Below, in pieces: positions 51,815 through 61,414 of a stretch of DNA of 64,000 nt. Under the pieces are notes generated by a model. The model did not search any database. It was not told where the DNA came from and worked only from the letters and a program-made list of their open reading frames with translations. The stretch is from NCBI RefSeq assembly GCF_000971255.1, contig NZ_BBMC01000002.1, positions 711,577 to 775,576 on the forward strand, written 5' to 3'. Position numbers and translations under genes: made by a program. This stretch comes from Demequina rhizosphaerae. Lineage in GTDB: Bacteria; Actinomycetota; Actinomycetes; Actinomycetales; Demequinaceae. The number at the start of each line of letters is the position of its first letter. Position 1 is the stretch's first letter.

Positions 51815-52609
51815 TCAGGCGGCGTCCTGCTCCGCCTCCATGCGCGCGTTGAAGTCGCGCTTGCTCGACTGCCAGCCGCCCTCGTCGAGGCCGGTGCGCC
51901 AGTAGCCCGAGATCGAGACCCGCTCGCGCGGAATGCCGAGCGTGTGGAAGAGGTGACGGCGGAGCGGCTTGACCATGTCGGCGTTGCCATGGACGAACGC
52001 CTCGACAGCGCCGTCCGGGGCCGGCGCCGCGAGCACGGCGCGCGTGAGGGCCTCTCCGTGGCCGTCACCCGGCCCGCGGTGGACCCAGTGGACCGTGGTG
52101 CCGGCGGTGCACGGGAGGGGCTGCTCCTCCGCCGCGGAGGCGACCTCGAGGTAGACCTCGACCCGCGCATCGCCCCTGGTCCGCTTGAGGTGCTCGAGGG
52201 CGGCGGCGACGGCGGGGAGAGCGGCCTCGTCTCCCACGAGGAGGTGGAGGTCCGCCGTGGCGCTCGGCGCCCAGGCGCCGCCGGGGCCGACGAAGCTGAG
52301 CCTGTCGCCCGGGCGCGCGGACGCGGCCCACGGGCCCGCGAGGCCCGCGTCGCCGTGGATGACGAAGTCGATCGCGAGCTCGCGGGCCGCGCGGTCGAGC
52401 GAACGGACCGTGTAGGTGCGGGTGACGTCGCCGAAGCGCAGCTTGACGTAGTGGTCGGTGAAGGTGAGGTCCGGGAGCTCGTCGAGGTCGTCTCCGGTGA
52501 GGACCACGCGGACCATGCTCGGGGCGAGGCGCTCGGTGCGGCGGACCTCGAGGGTGCGGACGGGACGGCTGGGGCGGCCTTCCGGCTGGCCGGGGCGGGG
52601 ACTTGCCAT
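51815..52609 (-). CDS. Siderophore-interacting FAD-binding reductase
   Basis: 264 residues. N-terminal FAD domain: TLEVRRTERLAPSMVRVVLT, then LTFTDHYVKLRFGDVTRTYT with RxYxxR-type TYTVRSLDR, and HGDAGLAGPWAASARPGDRL. C-terminal SIP domain: HLLVGDEAALPAVAAALEHL and AFVHGNADMVKPLRRHLFHT, HTLGIPRERVSISGYWRTG. It removes iron from ferric siderophores by NAD(P)H-dependent reduction in the cytoplasm. No transporter neighbours. The start ATG 52609 is one of several; another lies 15 codons upstream. Confidence 0.9.
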   Translation of the reverse strand: MASPRPGQPEGRPSRPVRTLEVRRTERLAPSMVRVVLTGDDLDELPDLTFTDHYVKLRFGDVTRTYTVRSLDRAARELAIDFVIHGDAGLAGPWAASARPGDRLSFVGPGGAWAPSATADLHLLVGDEAALPAVAAALEHLKRTRGDARVEVYLEVASAAEEQPLPCTAGTTVHWVHRGPGDGHGEALTRAVLAAPAPDGAVEAFVHGNADMVKPLRRHLFHTLGIPRERVSISGYWRTGLDEGGWQSSKRDFNARMEAEQDAA

Positions 52610-52696
52610 GCGCCCATCCTCGCGCGCCCGCCGACGTTCTCCACACCCCGCATCCGATTTGTCGGGATTGTCAGACCCCGGTGATGAGATGGATCC

Positions 52697-54232
52697 ATGG
52701 ATGCCTCGTACCTGTTCGATGCCGGCCCCGGTGGCGCTGCTGCCGGGATCGACGCGTTCGGGCGTGCGTGCAGGGAGGCGCGGGCGGCGGTGGGGACGAT
52801 GCGTGGGCTGGCCGCGTTGGGTGACGCCGGGGCTGCGGTCGCGAGGCTGGGGGACGCGGCGCAGCTGGCCCGTGAGGTCGACATGGTGCTGGCGCGTACG
52901 GCACGGGATATCGAGACCGGATCGGATGTGCCCGGCGGTGGGGTCGCGAAGCAGCACGGTCATCGATCCGCGGCGGATCTGGTCGCCGCGACGATGGGCA
53001 CCACCCGCGCCGAGGCGTTCCGGCTCATCGAGGTCGGGCGGGCGCTCGAGGAGATCGAGGGCGGCGGGCCCGGGCCCGACGACCCCGAGGACGATCCGGA
53101 CGACGCAGGCGACCCGGACAACAACCCGGACGACGATCCGGACGACGATCCGCCGCCGGCGCCCCAGCCGAAGCCCAAGCCTCAGCCGCGCTACCGTGCG
53201 GTCGCCGCGGCCCTGGACACCGGTGAGATCTCCGCCGACTGCGGCGCCCAGATCATCACCATGCTCGACTCCCTCAGCCCGGACGTGCCTGCTGAGTTCA
53301 AGCAGGACGCCGCCGCCCAGCTGGTCGAGCGTGCCACGGGGTTGGACGCGACCCGTTTCGCCCGTGTCGTGGGGCGGTTCAAGGCGGCCCTCGACGTCGA
53401 GCAGCACGAACGCAACCTCACGCGCATGCGCACGCGACGCCACCTGCGGATCTACGAGAACCGTGCCGGGATGCTGGTGCTGAACGGCGAGCTCGACCTC
53501 GAGACCGCCGCCCCCGTGCGCGCCGCGTTGGACAAGCTCGTCGGCGATGCGATGCGCGCCAGCCGCGACATCCCCGGCCTGGACGGGCGCACCACCGACC
53601 AGATGCGCGCCGACGCGCTGGCCGACCTCGCCCGCCACGCCCTGGGCTGTGAGACCACGACCGCGTTGTTCGGCACCACCACCGTCGTCGTGCGCGCCAC
53701 CGCCACCGACCTGCAGCACGGCACCGGATTGGGTGAGGTCGACGGCTGCACGCAGCCCATCGGCATGACCACCGTGCACCGCATGATCACCTCCGGCATC
53801 CTCGTCCCCGCGCTGGTGGGCGACAACGGCGAGGTCCTCAACCTCGGACGACGCCAGTACCCCTTCTCACGCGCGCAACGCGTCGCCCTCGGCGAACGCG
53901 ACGGCGGGTGCGCGTTCTGTGGAGCCCCTCCGGCGTGGTGCGAGGCCCACCACATCGTCTACTGGTCCCGCGGCGGCCGGACCGACCTCGCCAACGGCGT
54001 CCTCTTGTGCTCCCACTGCCACCACGTCATCCACGACCAGGGCTGGCAGATCCGCGCCACCGACACCGAGATCTGGTTCATCCCACCCGCATCCGTCGAC
54101 GCCTCGAGAACACCCCGCCAAGGCGGACGCGCCAGATTCGGCACGCCCCGTCCCTGGAACACCACCCGCACCGGCGACAACAGACCCGCGGCCGGATCCG
54201 AAGCGCCCGCGCACAGACGCGACGCCGCCTGA
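52697..54232 (+). CDS. DUF222-HNH endonuclease
   Basis: 511 residues. N-terminal DUF222 helical domain, interrupted near residues 120-165 by a long acidic spacer (PDDPEDDPDDAGDPDNNPDD) then PPAPQPKPKPQPRYR. The core RYRAVAAALDTGEISADCGA, DATRFARVVGRFKAALDVEQ follows. C-terminal HNH: CAFCGAPPAWCEAHHIVYWS and CSHCHHVIHDQGW with two CxxC zinc pairs and catalytic His. These proteins occur in many paralogous copies in actinobacteria and are linked to mobile elements or self-splicing, role uncertain. A motif copy is in frame as Gly-Thr-Met-Arg near residue 34. Confidence 0.9.
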   Translation: MDASYLFDAGPGGAAAGIDAFGRACREARAAVGTMRGLAALGDAGAAVARLGDAAQLAREVDMVLARTARDIETGSDVPGGGVAKQHGHRSAADLVAATMGTTRAEAFRLIEVGRALEEIEGGGPGPDDPEDDPDDAGDPDNNPDDDPDDDPPPAPQPKPKPQPRYRAVAAALDTGEISADCGAQIITMLDSLSPDVPAEFKQDAAAQLVERATGLDATRFARVVGRFKAALDVEQHERNLTRMRTRRHLRIYENRAGMLVLNGELDLETAAPVRAALDKLVGDAMRASRDIPGLDGRTTDQMRADALADLARHALGCETTTALFGTTTVVVRATATDLQHGTGLGEVDGCTQPIGMTTVHRMITSGILVPALVGDNGEVLNLGRRQYPFSRAQRVALGERDGGCAFCGAPPAWCEAHHIVYWSRGGRTDLANGVLLCSHCHHVIHDQGWQIRATDTEIWFIPPASVDASRTPRQGGRARFGTPRPWNTTRTGDNRPAAGSEAPAHRRDAA

Positions 54233-54433
54233 CCCGGGACGTCGCGGCCCCCGACGCGATCAGGCACGCCCCGCGGCACCCTCGCGGACCCGTCGCTTCC
54301 CCGGCCTCCGCACCGACCTCGACGCACCTCCGGACCAGGGCCGACACCGCGCCAAGGGTCCCGGGCGGTGACACCCTGCGTCGATAGGATGGAAGCACCG
54401 ACGAAGCCGTCCCCCTCCCCACGAAGGAACCCC

Positions 54434-56809
54434 ATGCGCGACACGTACGCGAGGGCCGAGAAGATCGTCTCGACCCTCTCCACCGACGACAAGATCCGCC
54501 TGGTCTCGGGCCGGGACGCCTGGACCACCGAGCCCGTCGACGAGCACGGGGTCCCGTCGATCATGGTGACCGACGGCCCCCACGGCGTGCGCAAGGAGAA
54601 GTCCACCGGCGAGCACATCGACATCGCCCACGCCGTGCCCGCCACCTGCTTCCCCACCGCCGTCACGCTCGGCTCCACGTGGGACCCCGACCTCATCGAG
54701 GAGGTCGGCGCCGCCCTGGGCCGCGAGAGCCGCGCGAACGACGTCAGCGTCCTGCTCGGCCCCGGCCTCAACATCAAGCGCCACCCCGCCGGCGGCCGCA
54801 ACTTCGAGTACTTCTCCGAGGACCCCTTCCTCTCGGGCAAGATGGCGGCCGCGATGGTCCGCGGCATCCAGTCCCAGGGCGTCGGCGCGTGCCTCAAGCA
54901 CTACGCGGCCAACAACCAGGAGTTCTTCCGGATGTCGGTCGACACCGTCGTCGACGACCGGACCCTCCGCGAGGTCTACCTGTCCGGCTTCGAGATCGCG
55001 GTCAAGGAGTCGCAGCCCTGGACCGTGATGTGCTCGTACAACAAGGTCAACGGCGAGCACGCGGACATCAACCGCGGCCTCCTCACCGACATCCTCCGCG
55101 ACGAGTGGGGCTTCGACGGCCTCGTGATGTCGGACTGGTACGCCGTCTCGGACCGTGCACTCGGCATCTGCGCCGGCCTCGACCTCGAGATGCCGGGCAG
55201 CAGCGGCGCCTGGGACCCGCAGGTCAAGGACGCCCACGCGTCGGGCCTGCTCACCACGGCCGAGCTCGACCTCGCCGCGACCCGCGTCATCGACCTCGCC
55301 CTGCGCGCCCAGAACGACACCGGCTCCTCGCAGGTGGACCCTGCCGCCCACCACGAGCTCGCCCGCCGCGCCGCGGCCGCCGGCACCGTGCTCCTCACCA
55401 ACGACGGCATCCTCCCGCTCGAGCGCACCGGCAGCATCGCGGTGGTCGGCTCCTTCGCGAAGAAGCCCCGCTACCAGGGCGCCGGCTCCTCGCTCGTGAC
55501 GCCGACGCAGGTCGACACCTTCATCGAGGCCCTGCGCGCCTCGGTGGGCGACGCCGCCACCGTCCACTACGCCCAGGGCTACGACGCCACCACGGGCGAG
55601 ACCGAGGAGGCGCTCCTCGCCGAGGTGCGCGACGCGGCCCGCAAGGCCGACGCCGTCATCGTGCTCGCGGGCCTGCCCGACTCGTACGAGTCCGAGGGCT
55701 TCGACCGCGAGCACCTCCGCCTCCCCGACGGCCACATCGCGACCATCGCGACGGCCGCCGAGGCGAACGACCGCACCGTGGTCGCGCTGCTCAACGGCGC
55801 CCCGGTCGAGATGCCGTGGTCGGACGGCCCCGCCGCGATCGTCGAGGCCTACCTCGGCGGCCAGGCCGGCGGCGCCGCGCTCGCCGACGTCATCCTCGGC
55901 GACGTCGCCCCGGGCGGCCGCCTCGCGGAGTCGTTCCCGGTCTCCGCGTCCGACGTGCCCGCGGACCGCGACTTCGCCCGCCACCCCAAGCAGGTCCAGT
56001 ACCGCGAGGGCCTCTACGTCGGCTACCGGTTCCACGACTCCGCCGGCGTGCCCGCCCGCTTCCCGTTCGGCCACGGCCTCACCTACACGGCCTTCGACCA
56101 GACCGGCCTCACCGTCCGCAAGACGAAGGACGGCTACTCGGTCACCGTCACCGTGACGAACGTCGGCCCGCGCGCCGGCTCCGAGGTGGTGCAGGTCTAC
56201 GTGCGCGACCCCGAGTCGATCGCGTACCGCCCCGAGAAGGAGCTCAAGGGCTTCGCCAAGGTCCACCTCGAGCCCGGCACCTCGCAGAAGGTGACGATCC
56301 GCCTCGACCGCCGCGCCTTCGCGGTGTGGGACATCCGTGCCCAGGAGTGGCGCGTCGAGCCCGGCGCCTTCGAGATCCTGGTCGGCGCATCGTCCACCGA
56401 CATCCGCGGCCGCCGCACGGTCACGGTCGCCGAGGGCGAGGCCGTGTTCCCGTCGCACGGCCCGTCCGCGTTCGTCGCCACCGACGACGAGTTCCGCACG
56501 ATGCTCGGCAACGAGATCCCCGAGGTGCCCGGCGTGCTGCCGTTCCACCGCGACTCGACCACCGCCGACCTCCACGAGACCGCCACCGGCCGCGCCGTCG
56601 CCCCGATGATGACCCAGCAGGCGGGCAAGCCGTTCGACTGGGAAGGCGCCGACCCGACCACCAAGCGCATGTTCGAGGCCTTCGTGAAGAGCGCGCCGCT
56701 GCGCCAGGTCGCGATGTCGAGCGAGGGCAAGATGTCGTTTGCGAGCCTCGACCGCCTCATCCGGCTCCTCAACCTCACCTCCGCCAAGGCCTGGCGCGAG
56801 CGCGGCTAG
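54434..56809 (+). CDS. GH3 beta-glucosidase
   Basis: Cleaves terminal beta-glucose from cello-oligosaccharides or similar. 791 residues, no signal peptide, so cytoplasmic. (alpha/beta)8 domain with DGPHGVRKE and nucleophile Asp near residue 234 in LVMSDWYAVSDRA; the alpha/beta-sandwich domain has AVVGSFAKKPRYQGAGSS and GLPDSYESEGFDRE. A fibronectin-III-like domain (PRAGSEVVQVYVRDPESIA, LEPGTSQKVTIRLDR) and an about 100-residue C-terminal extension follow. GAAGGAACCC precedes ATG 54434. Together with the CebR-type box it points to beta-glucan use. A reverse motif copy encodes Ala-Ser-Ser. Confidence 0.92.
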   Translation: MRDTYARAEKIVSTLSTDDKIRLVSGRDAWTTEPVDEHGVPSIMVTDGPHGVRKEKSTGEHIDIAHAVPATCFPTAVTLGSTWDPDLIEEVGAALGRESRANDVSVLLGPGLNIKRHPAGGRNFEYFSEDPFLSGKMAAAMVRGIQSQGVGACLKHYAANNQEFFRMSVDTVVDDRTLREVYLSGFEIAVKESQPWTVMCSYNKVNGEHADINRGLLTDILRDEWGFDGLVMSDWYAVSDRALGICAGLDLEMPGSSGAWDPQVKDAHASGLLTTAELDLAATRVIDLALRAQNDTGSSQVDPAAHHELARRAAAAGTVLLTNDGILPLERTGSIAVVGSFAKKPRYQGAGSSLVTPTQVDTFIEALRASVGDAATVHYAQGYDATTGETEEALLAEVRDAARKADAVIVLAGLPDSYESEGFDREHLRLPDGHIATIATAAEANDRTVVALLNGAPVEMPWSDGPAAIVEAYLGGQAGGAALADVILGDVAPGGRLAESFPVSASDVPADRDFARHPKQVQYREGLYVGYRFHDSAGVPARFPFGHGLTYTAFDQTGLTVRKTKDGYSVTVTVTNVGPRAGSEVVQVYVRDPESIAYRPEKELKGFAKVHLEPGTSQKVTIRLDRRAFAVWDIRAQEWRVEPGAFEILVGASSTDIRGRRTVTVAEGEAVFPSHGPSAFVATDDEFRTMLGNEIPEVPGVLPFHRDSTTADLHETATGRAVAPMMTQQAGKPFDWEGADPTTKRMFEAFVKSAPLRQVAMSSEGKMSFASLDRLIRLLNLTSAKAWRERG

Positions 56810-56829
56810 CCCGACCTGAGCGCCTCCGT

Positions 56830-56850
56830 CCGGCTCCCCCTTGGAGCCGG
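56830..56850. terminator. Hairpin after the beta-glucosidase gene
   Basis: CCGGCTCC, loop CCCTT, GGAGCCGG, about 20 bases after the stop. A plausible terminator, followed by a C/G-rich stretch. Confidence 0.55.
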
Positions 56851-56950
56851 GCGGGGGCGAGCCGCCCGCGCATCCCCGGCCCCAAGGGGGCAGGATGGGT
56901 CACGTGGCGCCCCCGGCGACGGCGGGCGGCGCGCTACCAGGGGAGGCGTC

Positions 56951-58858
56951 ATGACCACCACGAGCACCACGTCCCGCGAGCCGATGACTCGGGGGGACCT
57001 GGCCCGGTGGGTGTTCTGGCCGTCGGCCATCCTCATCCTCGGCTTCGCCGCCTTCGCGATCATCGCGCCCGGCGTGGCGGAGAGCCTCTTCGACACCATC
57101 CAGAGCGACATCATCAACGCCTTCGGGTGGTACTACGTCCTCATCGCGGCCTTCTTCGTCGTGGTGACGCTGTACATCGGCTTCAGCCGCTACGGCGACA
57201 TCACGCTCGGCAAGGACGGCGAGGAGCCGGCCTTCAGCAAGTTCTCCTGGTACGCGCTCCTGTTCGCCGCCGGCATGGGCATCGGCCTCGTGTTCTACGG
57301 CGTCTCCGAGCCGCTCGCGCACTACGCGGACCCCCGCCCCGGCGTCACCGGCAGCGAGACCCAGCTCGCGCAGTCCGCGATGTCGCAGACCTTCCTCCAC
57401 TGGGGCCTGCACGCCTGGTCGATCTACATCGTGGTGGGCCTCGCGATCGCGTACGCGGTCCACCGGCGCGGCCGCCCCGTCTCGATCCGCTGGTCGCTCG
57501 AGCCGCTGCTCGGCAAGCACGTCGAGGGCCGGTGGGGCAACGTCATCGACATCACGGCGGTGCTCGGCACGCTGTTCGGCATCGCGACCTCGCTCGGCCT
57601 CGGCGTCCTGCAGATCTCCGCGGGCCTGTCCTCCGCGGGCATCGCGGAGCCCACGACCACCACCCAGGTGGTGCTGATCGTCATCATCACGATCATCACG
57701 CTCTTCTCGCTGCTCACCGGCCTCGCGCGCGGCATGAAGTGGCTGTCGAACATCAACCTCACGCTCGCCGCGGTCCTGCTGATCTACGTGCTCTTCTCCG
57801 GGCCCACGCTCTTCCTGCTGCGGGAGTTCGTGCAGTCGATCGGCAACTACATCCAGAACTTCGTGGGCCTGAGCTTCAACGTCTCGGCCTACGCGGGCGA
57901 CGCGGGCGCCGCCTGGCAGGCCAGCTGGACCACCTTCTACTGGGGCTGGTGGATCTCGTGGGCGCCCTTCGTGGGCATCTTCATCGCCCGCGTGTCCAAG
58001 GGCCGCACCGTCCGCGAGTTCGTGTGGGGCGTGCTCCTCGTCCCGGCCATGATCACGTTCCTGTGGTTCGCCGTCATGGGTGGAACCGCGCTCTACCAGG
58101 AGCTGTTCGGCGGCGGCGGGCTGATCGCCGCCGACGGCTCCATCAACTACGAGGGCGCCCTGTTCGACATGCTCGCGAACCTTCCAGGGGGCTCCATCGC
58201 GAGCCTCGGCGCGATCCTGCTCGTCGGCATCTTCTTCGTCACCTCGTCGGACTCCGGCAGCTTCGTGCTGTCGATGCTCACGTCCGGCGGCAAGGAGACG
58301 CCGGCACGCTGGGTGCGCGTCTTCTGGGCGTGCACCACCGCCGCCGTCGCGATCGCGCTGCTCCTCTCGGGCGGCCTCACCGCCCTCCAGACCGCGGCGA
58401 TCATCACCGCCCTGCCCTTCAGCTTCGTGATGATCGGCATGGTCATCTCGCTGTTCCGCGCCTTCGACCGCGAGCATCGTGCCTACCTGCGCACCACACG
58501 GCAGCAGTTCGTCGAGCACATCGCCGACACGTACGGCCTCGAGCCGTCCACCACCGAGATCTCCCAGCCCCGCCTCCGCATGGGGTGGAGAAGGCGCCGG
58601 AGGGACGATGCGACGGCCCAGCAGCAGTCGGCGGCCGGCTCCGCCGCGGGGATGGCGGCGGGCGCGGCGACCGGAGCCTCCCCGGGGGCCGGCCCCGCCG
58701 AGCCCGCGGCGGCCCCCGCCGAGTCGCCACCGGAGTCCGCCCCCCACTACGAGTCGCTCGACACCGACAGCATCGCGATCGCCCATCGGGACACCGAGGA
58801 GGCCGCGAGCGCGGAGGCCCCGCCGGAGCCCGGGCCCGACGAGGACAAGGGCGCCTGA
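56951..58858 (+). CDS. BCCT-family betaine/carnitine/choline transporter
   Basis: 635 residues, 12 helices. The signature stretch FAAGMGIGLVFYGVSEPLAH near residue 100 and the Trp-rich FYWGWWISWAPFVGIFIARV near residue 325 with SKGRTVREF are diagnostic. It imports quaternary amines with Na+ or H+ for osmotic protection. A long Ala/Pro/Glu-rich C-terminal tail (about 90 residues) may sense osmolarity, as the tail of BetP does. Alone in its unit. A motif copy encodes RDDATAQ in the tail. Confidence 0.93.
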   Translation: MTTTSTTSREPMTRGDLARWVFWPSAILILGFAAFAIIAPGVAESLFDTIQSDIINAFGWYYVLIAAFFVVVTLYIGFSRYGDITLGKDGEEPAFSKFSWYALLFAAGMGIGLVFYGVSEPLAHYADPRPGVTGSETQLAQSAMSQTFLHWGLHAWSIYIVVGLAIAYAVHRRGRPVSIRWSLEPLLGKHVEGRWGNVIDITAVLGTLFGIATSLGLGVLQISAGLSSAGIAEPTTTTQVVLIVIITIITLFSLLTGLARGMKWLSNINLTLAAVLLIYVLFSGPTLFLLREFVQSIGNYIQNFVGLSFNVSAYAGDAGAAWQASWTTFYWGWWISWAPFVGIFIARVSKGRTVREFVWGVLLVPAMITFLWFAVMGGTALYQELFGGGGLIAADGSINYEGALFDMLANLPGGSIASLGAILLVGIFFVTSSDSGSFVLSMLTSGGKETPARWVRVFWACTTAAVAIALLLSGGLTALQTAAIITALPFSFVMIGMVISLFRAFDREHRAYLRTTRQQFVEHIADTYGLEPSTTEISQPRLRMGWRRRRRDDATAQQQSAAGSAAGMAAGAATGASPGAGPAEPAAAPAESPPESAPHYESLDTDSIAIAHRDTEEAASAEAPPEPGPDEDKGA

Positions 58859-58944
58859 GCTCGGCGTCCCCGGGGCGAGCCCCGCGGCTCCTCCGCGCGC
58901 GCAGCGGTCAACGGTCCCTGCCGCCCGGGGTTAGAGTCGCAGGC

Positions 58945-59241
58945 ATGAACGCCCGCACGCCCTTCCTCGTCCATGGCACGCGACCACTGCTCCGCACGGT
59001 CATGTCGGTCCGTGGCGGGTGGGCGCTGATGTCGGACGGCGACTCGATGGTCGCGTGGCGCGTGGGCGCGGACGCGGCGGCGCTGCTCGTGGTCGGCGCG
59101 CAGGTCGCCGACCACGGCGACGGACGATGCACGACGCCCGGCGGCACGGTCTCCTACCGGGAGGCCGACGAGGAGGGCGACATGGCGGCCCGGGCCTCCG
59201 CGCGCGGCGTGACCCGCGCATCGTTCGCCCTCGCGGCCTGA
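58945..59241 (+). CDS. Small protein of unknown function, 98 residues
   Basis: Reads MNARTPFLVHGTRPLLRTVM, then SVRGGWALMSDGDSMVAWRV, GADAAALLVVGAQVADHGDG and ends in a basic/alanine-rich tail. It may be soluble; I do not know the family. The AGGCATG start context lacks a clear ribosome site. Partial motif copies GGACGATGCA (59122-59131) and CGCATCGTTC (59217-59226) lie inside, one base off consensus each. Confidence 0.5.
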   Translation: MNARTPFLVHGTRPLLRTVMSVRGGWALMSDGDSMVAWRVGADAAALLVVGAQVADHGDGRCTTPGGTVSYREADEEGDMAARASARGVTRASFALAA

Positions 59242-59262
59242 GCGCCTCGCCCTGATCCCGGT

Positions 59263-59760
59263 CTACGCGGGCTCGGACGCGGTCAGCACGCAGATCTCGA
59301 CCGCGCCCTCGGGACCGTCCGGGCCCTCGCGCGGCATGTCGAGGTAGAGCTCGTACCAGCAGGCGTAGTCCTCGCCGGTGGTGGTGTGCGCGGACGCCGC
59401 CGCGACCCCCTCCTGCGCCCACGAGTCCATGAGCGCGCGGGTGACGGCGCCGATCTCCGCGTACGGGCCGTCGTGCCGCGCCACCGAGTACTCGCCCGCG
59501 GGCAGGATGTCCGGCTCGATGGGCGACCCCTCGAGGTCGGCGGCGTCGACGAGGTGCCCGACCTCGATCGAGAAGGTCGCGTCCGGGCGGGCCGAGACGT
59601 AGCGGATGACGCCGCCGCGCGGGGCGATCCCCCGGGAGGCCAGCAGCGCCGCCACCCGGTCGAACTCCTCGCCGACCACGCGGGGCATCTGCTCGACCGT
59701 CACCTCCATCGGCATCGCGACGTAGGCGCGGGCGGGCAGGTGCTCGAGGCTGCTCATCAT
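59263..59760 (-). CDS. GyrI-like small-molecule-binding protein
   Basis: 165 residues: MMSSLEHLPARAYVAMPMEV, TVEQMPRVVGEEFDRVAALL, PRGGVIRYVSARPDATFSIE, EYSVARHDGPYAEIGAVTRA, DYACWYELYLDMPREG. It has the SOUL/AraC effector-binding (GyrI-like) fold without any DNA-binding domain. Stand-alone versions bind or hydrolyse small molecules. The start overlaps the stop of the flavodoxin-like gene (ATGA). Confidence 0.85.
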   Translation of the reverse strand: MMSSLEHLPARAYVAMPMEVTVEQMPRVVGEEFDRVAALLASRGIAPRGGVIRYVSARPDATFSIEVGHLVDAADLEGSPIEPDILPAGEYSVARHDGPYAEIGAVTRALMDSWAQEGVAAASAHTTTGEDYACWYELYLDMPREGPDGPEGAVEICVLTASEPA

Positions 59761-60479
59761 CGGTACTCCGGGTTGGGGTGGTCGAAGCGTGCGCCGGCAT
59801 CCCACTCGCGGCGCGAGTTGCCGCCGGCGGGGAAGCCGCCGCCGTCCTTGAGCCAGCGCGCGGCGTGCATGAGGTTCCACGCCATGAACGTCGTGTTGCG
59901 CTGCGTGAAGTCGTTCTCGGGGCCGCCCGAGTCCTCGTCGAGGTACGACGGCCCGGGCCCCGCCTCGCCGACCCAGGCCGCGTCCGCGTTGGGCGGGATC
60001 GTGTAGCCGAGGTGCTGGAGCGAGTAGAGGACGTTCATGGCGACGTGCTTGGCGCCGTCCTCGTTGCCGGTTACCACCACGCCCGCGGCGCGGCCGTAGT
60101 AGAGGTACTGGCCGCGGTCGTTGAGGTCGCCCGACAGCCCGTACAGCCGCTCGATGACGCGCGTCGCGACCGACGACTTGTCGCCTAGCCAGATCGGGGT
60201 CCCCAGCAGGAGGATGTCCGCGTCGAGGATGCGCGACGCGAGCGCCGGCCAGTCGTCGCGATCCTGTCCGCCGCCCGGGACGTCCTCCCGCATGTCGGGG
60301 TAGACGCCCGGCGCGATGACGTGGTCGACCGCACGGATGATGTCGACGGCGACGCCCTGCGCGCGCATCACGGCGATCGCCACCTCGAGGAGGCCCTGCG
60401 TGTGCGAGAGGGTGGGCGACGGCTTGAGGGTGCAGTTCACGACCACGGCCGTGAGGTCCGTGAAGCCCGGGGTGCTCAT
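59757..60479 (-). CDS. Flavodoxin-like NAD(P)H oxidoreductase
   Basis: 240 residues. FMN-binding start LTAVVVNCTLKPSPTLSHTQ; then DADILLLGTPIWLGDKSSVA and GRAAGVVVTGNEDGAKHVAM complete the NADPH-dependent FMN reductase fold. Likely a quinone or flavin reductase in the cytoplasm. Coupled to the downstream GyrI-like gene. ATG 60479. Confidence 0.9.
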   Translation of the reverse strand: MSTPGFTDLTAVVVNCTLKPSPTLSHTQGLLEVAIAVMRAQGVAVDIIRAVDHVIAPGVYPDMREDVPGGGQDRDDWPALASRILDADILLLGTPIWLGDKSSVATRVIERLYGLSGDLNDRGQYLYYGRAAGVVVTGNEDGAKHVAMNVLYSLQHLGYTIPPNADAAWVGEAGPGPSYLDEDSGGPENDFTQRNTTFMAWNLMHAARWLKDGGGFPAGGNSRREWDAGARFDHPNPEYR

Positions 60480-60552
60480 GACTCCGACGCTACGTCAGGC
60501 GCGCGGTCCTGTCAGGACGTGCGCAAGGTGCGCGACGCGTGAGCGGGACCGG

Positions 60553-60810
60553 TCAGCGCACCGTGCCCTCGACGTCGATCGCGTCCGCGCGCAGGGTCGC
60601 CTCGTAGCGCTGCTTCTCGCGCGTCACCAGCACGAGCAGGATGCCCCACAGGCCCGCATCGTCCAGGAGCCCGAGAGGGCCGAGGACCAGCTCGGGGATG
60701 AGGTCGAGCGGCCACAGCGTGTAGAGGACCGCGCCCGCGCCGGCGACCCACGTCATCGGGGCAAGCCGGTGCTCGCCGTTCTTGACCGCCTTGAGGAATG
60801 ACCACCACAT
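60553..60810 (-). CDS. DUF1232 (YkvA-like) small membrane protein
   Basis: 85 residues. Two helices around the family core ALYTLWPLDLIPELVLGPLG-type sequence (here VLYTLWPLDLIPELVLGPLG), followed by LLDDAGLWGILLVLVTREKQ. Function not established. The LDDAGL region is coded by a motif copy (60655-60664). ATG 60810 has no very strong ribosome site. Confidence 0.85.
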   Translation of the reverse strand: MWWSFLKAVKNGEHRLAPMTWVAGAGAVLYTLWPLDLIPELVLGPLGLLDDAGLWGILLVLVTREKQRYEATLRADAIDVEGTVR

Positions 60811-60844
60811 GACGCCAGTATGCGCCCTCGGTGACCGGGACGGG

Positions 60845-61333
60845 TCAGGCGACCTCGCGCAGCAGTCCCGTGTGGACGTCGAAGACGAAGCCGCGCACCT
60901 GCGACGAGTCGACCAGGAACGGGCTGCGACGCAGGCGCTCCATCGACTGGCGGAGGTCCGCGTCGAGGTCCTTGAAGGACTCGGGGCTCCACGTGGGCTT
61001 GAGGCCGGTCTCGTCGAGGAGCTGGTTGCGCAGCTCGTCGTCGGTGAAGGTGAGGGCGCCGCAGTCCGTGTGGTGGACGAGGATGATCTCGCGCGTGCCG
61101 AGCTTGCGCTGCGAGATGACGAGGGAGCGGATCATGTCGTCGGTGATGACGCCGCCGGCGTTCCGCATGACGTGCGCGTCGCCGACCTCGAGGCCCAGCA
61201 TCGCGAACACGTCGAGGCGGGAGTCCATGCACGCGACGACCGCGAGCTGGCGGCGCGGCGGCAGCGGCCGGTCCGGGGTGTACGTGGTCGCGTACACGTC
61301 GTTGTTCGCGATGAGCTCGTCGGCGATTCCCAT
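60845..61333 (-). CDS. Beta-carbonic anhydrase
   Basis: 162 residues, a short form. Zinc ligands Cys35, Asp37 (CMDSR), His88 and Cys91 (VHHTDCGALTF) are visible, with the Asp/Arg pair of the active site. It converts carbon dioxide to bicarbonate in the cytoplasm, feeding carboxylations. ATG 61333 has GAAGGAGCACC upstream. Monocistronic, with the DUF1232 gene downstream. Confidence 0.93.
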   Translation of the reverse strand: MGIADELIANNDVYATTYTPDRPLPPRRQLAVVACMDSRLDVFAMLGLEVGDAHVMRNAGGVITDDMIRSLVISQRKLGTREIILVHHTDCGALTFTDDELRNQLLDETGLKPTWSPESFKDLDADLRQSMERLRRSPFLVDSSQVRGFVFDVHTGLLREVA

Positions 61334-61414
61334 GGGTGCTCCTTCGGGGACGGGGTGCGGGCCCAGCCTAATCTGCCTGTTGCGGTGTCCCGTCGCGGTT
61401 GCCACGATGAACCC

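Noticed and set aside
54679..59241. A 1520-residue open frame on the plus strand
   Set aside because: It is the +1 shadow of the GH3 and BCCT genes, rich in Arg/Pro/Ala as expected for out-of-frame GC-rich DNA; the real genes have motifs and ribosome sites.
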